Shown here: piece after piece, positions 1 to 6,460 of the stretch | How the letters are laid out: each line of letters begins with the position of its first letter | Position numbering within the stretch: the first letter of the stretch is position 1 | Assembly: GCA_963627445.1 (NCBI GenBank) | Contig: CAVGBM010000012.1 | Span: forward strand, 1-6,529 | Direction: 5' to 3' | Origin: F23-B02 sp963627445 | GTDB lineage: Bacteria; Bacillota; Clostridia; Oscillospirales; Oscillospiraceae | DNA: 6,529 nt | The notes under the pieces: model-generated | The model's input: the letters and a program-made list of their open reading frames with translations, nothing else | What the model was told of the DNA's origin: nothing | Database searches by the model: none | Program-made: the position numbers and the translations under genes

Positions 1-54
1 GCTTACATGTGCAGCTGCCTCGTTGCCGTCCATTGTTTTGAATTTTCTTGCCAT
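1..54 (-). CDS. nifJ: Pyruvate:ferredoxin (flavodoxin) oxidoreductase, N-terminal fragment
   Basis: Only the first 18 codons lie in the window; the gene runs off the left edge on the minus strand. They translate to MARKFKTMDGNEAAAHVS, which I recognise as the conserved opening of single-chain PFOR, just before the thiamine-diphosphate domain. PFOR oxidises pyruvate to acetyl-CoA and CO2 and passes electrons to ferredoxin or flavodoxin in the cytoplasm; it is central to clostridial fermentation. The ATG (complement of 52-54) has a GGAG Shine-Dalgarno (complement of 63-66) 8 nt upstream, which fixes the start. The gene is divergent from the Asp23 gene, sharing a gap of about 180 bp. The other PFOR domains cannot be checked. 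A related 2-oxoacid oxidoreductase is the main alternative. Confidence 0.85.
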   Translation of the reverse strand, partial: MARKFKTMDGNEAAAHVS

Positions 55-70
55 AATTTCATCTCCACAA

Positions 71-86
71 AAGTATTTTTATACTT
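71..86. repeat. Short inverted repeat in the nifJ promoter-leader zone
   Basis: AAGTAT and ATACTT are perfect 6-bp arms around a TTTT centre. On the minus strand the centre reads TATAAA, a possible -10 for nifJ about 24 nt before its ATG, but no good -35 is found at 16-18 bp spacing. The repeat could be an operator for nifJ or simply chance in AT-rich DNA. The rest of the 55-236 gap holds no gene I can support. Confidence 0.3.
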
Positions 87-127
87 GATTAAAGTCTAAC
101 ACTTTGAAAAACGCCTGTAAACAGCAA

Positions 128-140
128 AATACTACTATTT
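128..140 (+). repeat. 13-nt direct repeat, copy 1
   Basis: AATACTACTATTT occurs here in the nifJ/Asp23 gap and again, identically, at 595-607 in the Asp23-fakA gap. The flanks differ. The second copy covers the end of a -10 box and the predicted transcription start. It could be a regulator site or coincidence. Confidence 0.35.
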
Positions 141-156
141 ACGCATTAAATTTTCC

Positions 157-185
157 TTGCCCTTTTGGGGACACTGTATTATAAT
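157..185 (+). promoter_or_regulatory. Sigma-A-type promoter for the Asp23-fakA block
   Basis: TTGCCC (157-162) lies exactly 17 nt before a perfect TATAAT (180-185). Transcription would start near 192, giving a leader of about 45 nt before the ATG at 237. The open frame upstream of that ATG begins at a TTG at 165, inside this promoter spacer, so the upstream start would not be transcribed from here. Confidence 0.7.
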
Positions 186-236
186 ATCTTAGTATTTGTA
201 TCAACTGGTAACAATGCATTGAGAGGAGACATTTCA

Positions 237-590
237 ATGGTTCATATATCAAACGAAAAGGGTACGATAAGTATCACCAGTGAAGTCTTTACGAACATTG
301 CCGGCGTCGCGGCGACCAGCTGCTTCGGCGTGAAGGGCATGGCAGGTCGCAGCAAGGAAGGCGGTCCCCTCCAGCTTCTGAGAAGAGAATCCATGTCCAA
401 GGGCGTGGAGACCCACTTTAACGATGACGACACTCTGTCGCTGGAGCTGCATATAGGCGTTGACAACGGCGTTAATATAAGCGCTGTGTGCCGCAGCATT
501 ATAAAGGAAGTCAGCTATAAGGTCGCAAAGGCCACCGGCGTTCCGGTCAAGAGCGTCGATGTGTATGTTGACACTGTGATAATCGGCTAA
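237..590 (+). CDS. yloU: Asp23/Gls24 family envelope stress response protein (YloU-like)
   Basis: A 117-residue protein. The N-terminal part (about 8-35) is the family's beta-strand and helix segment: GTISITSEVFTNIAG, then a small-residue helix and GVKGM. The C-terminal half has a 'KGV' strand (55-57), an acidic strand LSLELHIGVDNGVNI (about 66-80) and a final VKSVDVYVDTV strand, the usual Asp23/Gls24 pattern. No signal peptide or membrane helix is seen, so it is cytosolic or membrane-peripheral through partners. Asp23 of Staphylococcus aureus is linked to cell-envelope stress; the YloU-type copy beside fakA has no settled biochemical role. The ATG at 237 has AGGAG (224-228) 8 nt upstream; an in-frame TTG at 165 is rejected because it overlaps the promoter. 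fakA follows after 36 nt, the same order as B. subtilis yloU-yloV. The symbol rests on that synteny. Confidence 0.9.
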   Translation: MVHISNEKGTISITSEVFTNIAGVAATSCFGVKGMAGRSKEGGPLQLLRRESMSKGVETHFNDDDTLSLELHIGVDNGVNISAVCRSIIKEVSYKVAKATGVPVKSVDVYVDTVIIG

Positions 591-597
591 TTATAAT
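568..597 (+). promoter_or_regulatory. Consensus promoter for fakA inside the Asp23 gene end
   Basis: TTGACA (568-573) and TATAAT (592-597) are both perfect consensus hexamers with an 18-nt spacer. The -35 sits in the last codons of the Asp23 gene and the -10 starts just after its stop codon. Transcription would start near 604, giving a leader of about 23 nt before the fakA start at 627. fakA could therefore be made independently of the upstream promoter. Confidence 0.75.
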
Positions 598-607
598 ACT
601 ACTATTT
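595..607 (+). repeat. 13-nt direct repeat, copy 2
   Basis: Identical to 128-140 (AATACTACTATTT). This copy overlaps the last three bases of the fakA -10 box and extends over the predicted transcription start. Confidence 0.35.
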
Positions 608-613
608 CCTCCC

Positions 614-618
614 GGAGG
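614..618 (+). promoter_or_regulatory. fakA: Ribosome binding site that sets the fakA TTG start
   Basis: GGAGG is the strongest Shine-Dalgarno in this gap. It is 8 nt before TTG 627. The in-frame GTG at 618 shares its last G and so cannot be the start used with this site. Confidence 0.75.
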
Positions 619-626
619 TGCTTTCT

Positions 627-2312
627 TTGAGAGATTACATCGACGCCGCAGCGTTTAAAAATATGATACTTTGCGCTGATGCGGCACTTGCAGAAAATAC
701 ACAGATGATAAACGAGCTGAACGTGTTCCCCGTTCCCGACGGCGATACCGGCACGAACATGGGTCTTACCATGAATGCCGCCGCCACCGAGCTTCGCAAG
801 AAGGAGCACTATGCCGTCGATGCCGTGGCCGACTGCGTTGCAAGCGCGCTTCTGCGCGGCGCACGCGGCAACTCCGGCGTTATCCTGTCGCTTTTGTTCC
901 GCGGCATCTCCCGCAGATTAAAGGGCATGGAGACCATCGGCGCAAAGGAGCTCGCCGCCGCCATGAACGACGGTGTCGAGGCTGCCTACAAGGCGGTCAT
1001 GAAGCCCGCCGAGGGCACCATACTCACGGTCGCACGCCTGGCCGCTGCTTCGGCGGTTGAGTTTGCAAAGACCTCCGAGGATATCGAGATGATGCTCGAG
1101 GTGTCCAACAAGACGGCTGAGGAAGCCCTTGAGGACACCGTTAATCAGAACCCCGTTCTGCGCAAGGCAGGCGTGGTGGACGCGGGCGGCAAGGGCTACA
1201 TAGTCATCTTCGGTGCTATGCTCGCCTACCTCAGAGGCGAGGTACAGGCTCCCACCAAGGCTATAGACCACTCCGTCATCGCAAACGAAAGCGGCGCATT
1301 CGATGTGTTCGACACCTCCGAGATAACCTACGCGTTCGACACCGTGTTCATCGTCCGCAAGAACGAGCCGAATGTCGACCTCACCCCGTACCGCGCCTAC
1401 CTTTCCAGCATCGGCGACAGCCTTGTTATAGGCGAGGACGACGAAGCCTTCAAGGTACATGTGCACACCAATATTCCCGGCGAGGCGCTCACCAAGGCGC
1501 AGAAGTACGGCACGCTCGAACTTGCAAAGATCGAGAACATGCGCACGCAGTATGAGGATATCATGGCAGGCCGCAAGGCACAGAGCACGGACGACCTTGA
1601 CGCTATCGAGCGTGAGCTCGAGGGCGAGGAGGAGACCGTTGCCGCTCCCGTAAAGCGCTGCGGCGTTGTCGCCATCTGCGCAGGCGAGGGCATGGCACAG
1701 CTGTTCCGTGAGCTTGGAGCGGACACCATCGTAACCGGCGGTCAGACCATGAATCCGTCTACCGACGATATACTCAAGGAGATAAACCGCACCCCGTCCG
1801 AGGTCGTGTTCGTTCTCCCGAACAACAAGAATATAATCATGGCGGCAGAGCAGTGCATCCCCATCTGTCAGGACAAGCAGGTCGTCGTCATTCCCACAAA
1901 GACCGTGCCCCAGGGCATCACCGCGATGCTGAACTTTAACCCCGATGACGAGGTCGAGGAGATAACCGAGGCTCTTGGCGAGGCAATAAAGAGCGTGCAC
2001 ACCGCACAGGTCACCTATGCTGCCCGTGACTCGGACTTTGACGGTCACATCATCCACGCAGGCGAGTATCTGGCGCTGCTTGACGGCAAGCTCATCGGCA
2101 GCTACACGGATATGAAAAAGCTCATGGACGAGCTTGGCGAGGCGGCATCGGAGCTTGACCCCGAGCTTGTGACGGTGTACTACGGCGAGGATGTCGATGA
2201 GGAGACCGCGAACGAAACGGCGGCGGCTCTGGAAAGTGGTCTGCCGGATGCCGAGGTAACGGTGGTAAACGGCGGCCAGCCGGTCTACTACTACATGATC
2301 TCAATAGAGTAA
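627..2312 (+). CDS. fakA: Fatty acid kinase ATP-binding subunit FakA (DAK2 domain, YloV)
   Basis: A 561-residue cytosolic protein, near the usual 550. With FakB, which holds the fatty acid, FakA transfers phosphate from ATP to give acyl-phosphate, feeding phospholipid synthesis through PlsX/PlsY. The N-terminal DhaL/DAK2 kinase domain (about 1-200) has NVFPVPDGDTGTNM with Asp38 and Asp40, the Mg-binding positions, and the glycine-rich GARGNSGV (78-85). The middle domain (about 205-310) has the KVHVHT motif (His278, His280). The C-terminal domain has TGGQTMNPSTDDI (370-382) and PNNKN (398-402), and ends in the typical GGQP...SIE. The start is TTG 627: it has the good RBS spacing and puts the Asp pair at 38/40, as in S. 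aureus FakA. Oddity: Asp238 stands where FakA usually has a zinc-ligand Cys (YAFDTVF against the common YCTEF pattern). No fakB is in view. A hairpin terminator follows. Confidence 0.93.
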   Translation: MRDYIDAAAFKNMILCADAALAENTQMINELNVFPVPDGDTGTNMGLTMNAAATELRKKEHYAVDAVADCVASALLRGARGNSGVILSLLFRGISRRLKGMETIGAKELAAAMNDGVEAAYKAVMKPAEGTILTVARLAAASAVEFAKTSEDIEMMLEVSNKTAEEALEDTVNQNPVLRKAGVVDAGGKGYIVIFGAMLAYLRGEVQAPTKAIDHSVIANESGAFDVFDTSEITYAFDTVFIVRKNEPNVDLTPYRAYLSSIGDSLVIGEDDEAFKVHVHTNIPGEALTKAQKYGTLELAKIENMRTQYEDIMAGRKAQSTDDLDAIERELEGEEETVAAPVKRCGVVAICAGEGMAQLFRELGADTIVTGGQTMNPSTDDILKEINRTPSEVVFVLPNNKNIIMAAEQCIPICQDKQVVVIPTKTVPQGITAMLNFNPDDEVEEITEALGEAIKSVHTAQVTYAARDSDFDGHIIHAGEYLALLDGKLIGSYTDMKKLMDELGEAASELDPELVTVYYGEDVDEETANETAAALESGLPDAEVTVVNGGQPVYYYMISIE

Positions 2313-2315
2313 ACA

Positions 2316-2346
2316 AAAAGGCAGTTCGGACGAGCTGCCTTTTATA
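2316..2346 (+). terminator. Intrinsic terminator after fakA
   Basis: Arms 2316-2327 and 2332-2343 pair over 12 bp (one T-G wobble) around a GGAC loop. The descending arm ends CTGCCTTTT, then TATAATTATT, so the U-tract is short and mixed. It starts 4 nt after the fakA stop and separates fakA from the mgtC promoter. The A-run before the stem means it may also work leftward. Confidence 0.8.
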
Positions 2347-2350
2347 ATTA

Positions 2351-2379
2351 TTGAAAAGAAAAATGTTATATAATATAAT
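2351..2379 (+). promoter_or_regulatory. Promoter of the mgtC-moaC-flavoprotein operon
   Basis: TTGAAA (2351-2356), a 17-nt spacer and a perfect TATAAT (2374-2379). The predicted start near 2386 leaves a leader of only about 22 nt, too short for a Mg-sensing riboswitch such as the M-box. The longest upstream frame of the next gene starts at the TTG of this -35 box, so that start is not credible. Confidence 0.78.
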
Positions 2380-2407
2380 AGTACAAGAAACCTCTTTGGA
2401 GCGAATT

Positions 2408-3127
2408 ATGGATACACTTAATTTGAACATTCCCATTACGACGGAGCTCATTTTCGGACTTCGCATCGTGCTTGCGGGCATATGCGGCATGCTCATCGGC
2501 ATCGAGCGCACCCGCAGGCTCAAGGAGGCGGGCATACGCACCCATGCGATGGTCGCCTGCACGGCATGCCTTTTGATGATACTTTCAAAATACGGCTTTT
2601 CAGACCTCGTTAACGCCGACGGAAGCTTATACAGCGGCGTTGACACCGCAGACCCCGCCCGCATAGCTGCGCAGGTCATAAGCGGCGTGAGCTTTCTCGG
2701 TGCAGGCGTTATTTTCAAGGCCGGCAGCACCATAAAGGGGCTCAACACCGCATCCGGCATATGGGCAACGGCCGGTATCGGCATGTGCCTTGGCGCGGGG
2801 CTGTACCTTGCGTCGATATTCACGACGATTATCGTGCTTGCGCTTCAGTACATGTTCCACCGCTATAATTTCAGCAAGGACACCTATGTCACGAATGTCG
2901 TGTCCGTCACGATGCGCAATTGGGGCACGGGCATAACGCAGATGCGCGCCATGCTCGACGAGATGAACGCCAGCGTTTTTGAAAGCGAGGTCATCCGCAA
3001 CGAAAACGGCACCGTCACCTTTAACCTCAGCTTTAAGTCGCCCAAGGCGCTGACCTCGGAGTCGACGCTTGCGTACATGGACGCTCACCCCGAGGTGCTG
3101 TCGTTCGAGTCGCTGCCTATACTGTAA
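2408..3127 (+). CDS. mgtC: MgtC/SapB family membrane protein
   Basis: A 239-residue protein with the MgtC fold. The N-terminal membrane part has about five helices (roughly 12-32, 47-62, 86-104, 115-132 and 133-150). Family motifs are clear: GMLIGIERTRRLKEAGIRTH (27-46), then SFLGAGVIFKAGSTIKGLNT (95-114), then SGIWATAGIGMCLGAG. From about 160 a soluble ACT-like domain follows (VSVTMRN to the end), as in many Gram-positive members. In Salmonella MgtC acts in low-Mg growth and virulence by affecting the F-ATPase; in other bacteria the role is unclear, so a Mg transport role is not claimed. ATG 2408 has GGAG (2398-2401) 6 nt upstream and lies downstream of the promoter; the TTG at 2351 lies in the -35. 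It is the first gene of a four-gene operon, with moaC 15 nt further on. The symbol is by family, not proven orthology. Confidence 0.88.
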   Translation: MDTLNLNIPITTELIFGLRIVLAGICGMLIGIERTRRLKEAGIRTHAMVACTACLLMILSKYGFSDLVNADGSLYSGVDTADPARIAAQVISGVSFLGAGVIFKAGSTIKGLNTASGIWATAGIGMCLGAGLYLASIFTTIIVLALQYMFHRYNFSKDTYVTNVVSVTMRNWGTGITQMRAMLDEMNASVFESEVIRNENGTVTFNLSFKSPKALTSESTLAYMDAHPEVLSFESLPIL

Positions 3128-3142
3128 ACGGAGGAGAAAGAA

Positions 3143-3625
<483 letters not shown>

Positions 3626-3629
3626 TCAT

Positions 3630-4841
3630 ATGAAAACTGTCGTCATCATCGGCGGCGGCGCATCGGGCATGATGGCGGCGCTGTCGGCAGCGGAGGACCC
3701 GGACAACAGAATAATCCTGCTCGAGCGGCAGCAGCGCGTGGGCAGAAAACTTCTTGCGACCGGCAACGGCAGGTGCAACCTCACGAATGTGGGCGCTGCG
3801 CCGGAAAATTACCACGGCGAGCAGCCGGGCTTTGCCGTGCCCGCGCTGGAGAGCTTTCCACCGGAAAGAGTGCTGGAGTTTTTCCGCGGGCTGGGGCTTC
3901 TCACCGTCACGGAGTACGGCGGCAGGGTCTACCCGCTGTCAAACTCGGCAAACAGTGTTGTGGATATCCTGCGCTTTGCGCTCGAGCGTGACAATATCGA
4001 GGTGCGCACCTCGTGCCCTGCTCGTGAGATATACAGAAACGGCGAGGGATTCAATATAAAGACCGATGACGGCACTATAAGTGCAGACTACCTCATCGTC
4101 GCCTGCGGCGGCGCTGCGGGCGCGAAGCTCGGCGGCGTGACCGACGGCTACGAGCTTTTAAAAATGCTCGGCCACAAGCGCACGGCGCTGCGTCCGTCGC
4201 TCGTGCAGCTCGTGACAGACCCTACATATCCGCGCTCTTTAAAGGGTGTGCGCGCGCAGGCGGCGCTGCGCCTGACAAGTGGCAGTGAGCTTTTGGGCGG
4301 CAGCCGCGGCGAGCTTCAATTCACCGAAACGGGGCTATCCGGCCCTGCGGCCTTCGATATCTCCCGCGCGGCCTCGTTCTGCGGCGAGGGCGGCGTAGTT
4401 CACATTGACCTGCTGCCGGACTACAGTGTTGACGATATAGTGAAGCTTCTTGCGGATAAAGCAGCGGCGATGCCGAGGCTATCTGCCGAGGAGCTTTTGA
4501 CCGGCGTTCTCCATAACCGCTTGGGCAAAATGCTCGTGAAATTTGCGCAGATAAGCCCAAGCCGCAAGCTCTGCGAGCTTACGGAGACCGAGCTGCGCAC
4601 CGTGGCGGGAGCGTGCAAAAATTTTGAGCTCAAGCTCCACGGCGTTGAGGGTTTCGACTCGGCTCAGGTGACGGCGGGCGGCATTAAGACCACCGGCGTT
4701 AACCCGCAGACGATGGAGAGCTGGTTTGTGCCGAACCTGTTCATCTGCGGCGAGGTTCTGGACGTTGACGCCGACTGCGGAGGCTACAATTTGCAGTGGG
4801 CGTGGGCGAGCGGCTACACGGCAGGGAGGCTCGGGAAATGA
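3630..4841 (+). CDS. HI0933/BaiN-family NAD(P)/FAD-dependent oxidoreductase
   Basis: A 403-residue cytosolic flavoprotein, full length for the family. An FAD-binding Rossmann start VVIIGGGASGMMAA (4-17) ends in Glu32, the usual ribose-binding acid. The family signature GRKLLATGNGRCNLTN (38-53) follows, then FTETGLSGPAAFD (231-243), a middle insertion domain (about 190-345), and the C-terminal FAD-binding stretch: AGGI (349-352) and GEVLDVDADCGGYNLQWAWASG (374-395). Members carry names such as YhiN, aminoacetone oxidase-like protein, and BaiN, a proposed bile-acid enoyl reductase in Clostridium scindens; most have no proven substrate and none can be assigned here. GGAG (3619-3622) sits 7 nt before ATG 3630 and overlaps the moaC end, suggesting coupled translation. 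The stop overlaps the next start as ATGA. Confidence 0.9.
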   Translation: MKTVVIIGGGASGMMAALSAAEDPDNRIILLERQQRVGRKLLATGNGRCNLTNVGAAPENYHGEQPGFAVPALESFPPERVLEFFRGLGLLTVTEYGGRVYPLSNSANSVVDILRFALERDNIEVRTSCPAREIYRNGEGFNIKTDDGTISADYLIVACGGAAGAKLGGVTDGYELLKMLGHKRTALRPSLVQLVTDPTYPRSLKGVRAQAALRLTSGSELLGGSRGELQFTETGLSGPAAFDISRAASFCGEGGVVHIDLLPDYSVDDIVKLLADKAAAMPRLSAEELLTGVLHNRLGKMLVKFAQISPSRKLCELTETELRTVAGACKNFELKLHGVEGFDSAQVTAGGIKTTGVNPQTMESWFVPNLFICGEVLDVDADCGGYNLQWAWASGYTAGRLGK

Positions 4842-6412
4842 TACTTGTGCGAAACCTGCGTCTCGGTGCAGATGAGCCCGAGGACAAGCTCAAAAGGCTT
4901 GCAGCAAAGGAGCTCGGCGTTCCCGAGCGGGATGTGCTGAGCCTTAAAATTACGAAAAAATCACTGGACGCGCGCAAGAAAAACGACATCCACCGGCTGT
5001 ATGCCGTGGCGGTGAAGCTAAAGGGCGAGGAGCGTGTGCTCAAAAAAACGCACAGCAAAAATGTCTGCCCGTATGAAAAATTCAGCTACGAGATACCGAA
5101 GCTGAATGCCGAAAAGCGCCCCGTCATCGTCGGCTTCGGCCCTGCGGGGATGTTTGCGGCGCTGGTGCTCTCCAAGGCGGGGCTTAAGCCTATCGTCATC
5201 GAGCGTGGGCGTGATGCCGAAGCCAGAGCGCAGGCAGTCGAGCGCTTTCGCAGCGGCGGCGCGCTCGACCCCGAGTGCAACGTGCAGTTCGGCGAGGGCG
5301 GAGCGGGAACTTTCTCCGACGGCAAGCTCAACACCGGCATAAAGGATAAGCGCATCATCTGGATGCTCGAGCAGTTTGTCGAGCACGGCGCGCCCGAGCA
5401 TATACTTTACGATGCAAAGCCGCATATCGGCACGGATATTTTAATTAATGTAGTGCAGAGCCTCCGCAAAACCATCATCGCAAACGGCGGCGAGGTGCGC
5501 TTTTCAAATAAGCTCACGGGGCTCAAAATTGATAAAAACCGCCTTGTAGGCATCGAGGTCAGCTCCCCCGATGGGGCGTATACCATCGACTGCGACAGCG
5601 TCATTCTCGCCATCGGCCACTCGGCGAGGGATACATTCGAAATGCTCAATGACAGCGGCATTCCCATGCAGCCCAAGGCGTTTTCCATGGGCGCGCGCAT
5701 CGAGCATAAGCAGGCGGACATTGACCGCGCGCAGTACGGCGCAGAGCTTAAAAACCTGCCCGCTGCCGACTATTCGCTGAATGTTCATTTTGATGACGGC
5801 GAGAGTGCATACACCTTCTGCATGTGCCCGGGCGGCGAGGTCATCGCCGCAGCGTCGGAAGAAGGCGGCGTTGTCACAAACGGCATGAGCCGCTCAAGGC
5901 GCGACGGCGAGAACGCAAACGCCGCCTTGCTCGTGACCTTAACGCCCGAGGACTTTCCCTATGACGGCGTTCTCGGCGGCATGTACTGGCAACGTGAAAT
6001 TGAGAAAAAGGCGTATGATCTGGGCTCCGACTACAAAGCCTGCGCACAGACTGTGGGCGACTTTCTCGCCCATACCCCGAGCACAAAGGCGGGCGCGGTC
6101 ATGCCGAGTTACAAGCCGGGTGTACATTGGGGCGATATTCGCAGTGTCCTGCCGGGGAAGATAACCTCCGTTATGGAGCGGGCGATACCCGAGCTTGGCA
6201 AAAAGCTCAAGGGCTTTGACTTGCCCGATGCGGTGCTCACTGCGCCCGAGACGCGCTCGTCCTCGCCCGTGCGCATTTTGCGGGATGTTGACCGGCGCTC
6301 GGAAATTCGGGGGCTTTACCCCTGCGGAGAGGGTGCAGGCTACGCCGGAGGCATCACCTCTGCCGCCGTCGACGGCATGAAATGCGCCGAAAGCTTAATG
6401 AGCACATTATAG
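4838..6412 (+). CDS. FAD-dependent dehydrogenase, COG2509 family
   Basis: A 524-residue protein. Residues 1-62 form a small alpha/beta domain (VRNLRLGADEPEDKL...KKSLDARKK) typical of this family and absent from the gene before it. FAD-binding Rossmann motif VGFGPAGMFAALVLSKAG is at 98-115, with Glu122 closing it. Family marks follow: NVQFGEGGAGTFSDGKLNTG (148-167), CMCPGGEVIAAASEEGG (328-344) and the C-terminal YPCGEGAGYAGGITSAAVDG (494-513). Substrate and electron partner are unknown for the family; only a cytosolic flavin oxidoreductase role can be inferred. ATG 4838 overlaps the previous stop (ATGA), with AGGGAGG (4823-4829) 8 nt upstream; a GTG at 4796 lies deep in the previous gene without an RBS and is rejected. 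Last gene of the operon: its TAG is 6 nt before a strong hairpin. The two adjacent flavoproteins are of different families, not a duplication. Confidence 0.9.
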   Translation: MILVRNLRLGADEPEDKLKRLAAKELGVPERDVLSLKITKKSLDARKKNDIHRLYAVAVKLKGEERVLKKTHSKNVCPYEKFSYEIPKLNAEKRPVIVGFGPAGMFAALVLSKAGLKPIVIERGRDAEARAQAVERFRSGGALDPECNVQFGEGGAGTFSDGKLNTGIKDKRIIWMLEQFVEHGAPEHILYDAKPHIGTDILINVVQSLRKTIIANGGEVRFSNKLTGLKIDKNRLVGIEVSSPDGAYTIDCDSVILAIGHSARDTFEMLNDSGIPMQPKAFSMGARIEHKQADIDRAQYGAELKNLPAADYSLNVHFDDGESAYTFCMCPGGEVIAAASEEGGVVTNGMSRSRRDGENANAALLVTLTPEDFPYDGVLGGMYWQREIEKKAYDLGSDYKACAQTVGDFLAHTPSTKAGAVMPSYKPGVHWGDIRSVLPGKITSVMERAIPELGKKLKGFDLPDAVLTAPETRSSSPVRILRDVDRRSEIRGLYPCGEGAGYAGGITSAAVDGMKCAESLMSTL

Positions 6413-6418
6413 ATCATC

Positions 6419-6450
6419 AAGACCGTGCACAAGATATCGTGCACGGTCTT
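6419..6450. terminator. Hairpin ending the mgtC-moaC-flavoprotein operon, probably a terminator
   Basis: Perfect 12-bp arms AAGACCGTGCAC (6419-6430) and its complement (6439-6450) around the 8-nt loop AAGATATC, 6 nt after the stop codon. The 3' side reads TTATCTTGT, not a clean U-run, so termination may be partial or Rho-assisted. The symmetric stem could serve converging transcripts, but the leftward side also lacks a U-run. A second stem competes for part of it (see findings). Confidence 0.65.
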
Positions 6451-6460
6451 ATCTTGTGCT

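Noticed and set aside
918..2057. A 379-codon open frame on the minus strand across fakA
   Set aside because: It lies fully antisense to a clearly recognised FakA, has no recognisable domain, and its composition is that of a GC-rich coding shadow.
2316..2379. Mobile-element boundary between fakA and mgtC
   Set aside because: The only structure is a terminator followed by a promoter. There are no matching terminal repeats, target duplication or transposase remnant.
2380..2407. M-box or other riboswitch before mgtC
   Set aside because: The predicted leader is only about 22 nt, too short for any known Mg riboswitch.
2122..2823. A 233-codon minus-strand frame spanning the fakA end and mgtC start
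   Set aside because: It runs through a terminator and a promoter and is antisense to two well-supported genes. Its arginine-, proline- and serine-rich sequence is typical of a shadow frame.
3630..6412. Tandem duplication of one flavoprotein gene
   Set aside because: The two proteins share only general FAD-binding motifs. Their signature motifs and lengths (403 and 524 residues) belong to different families.
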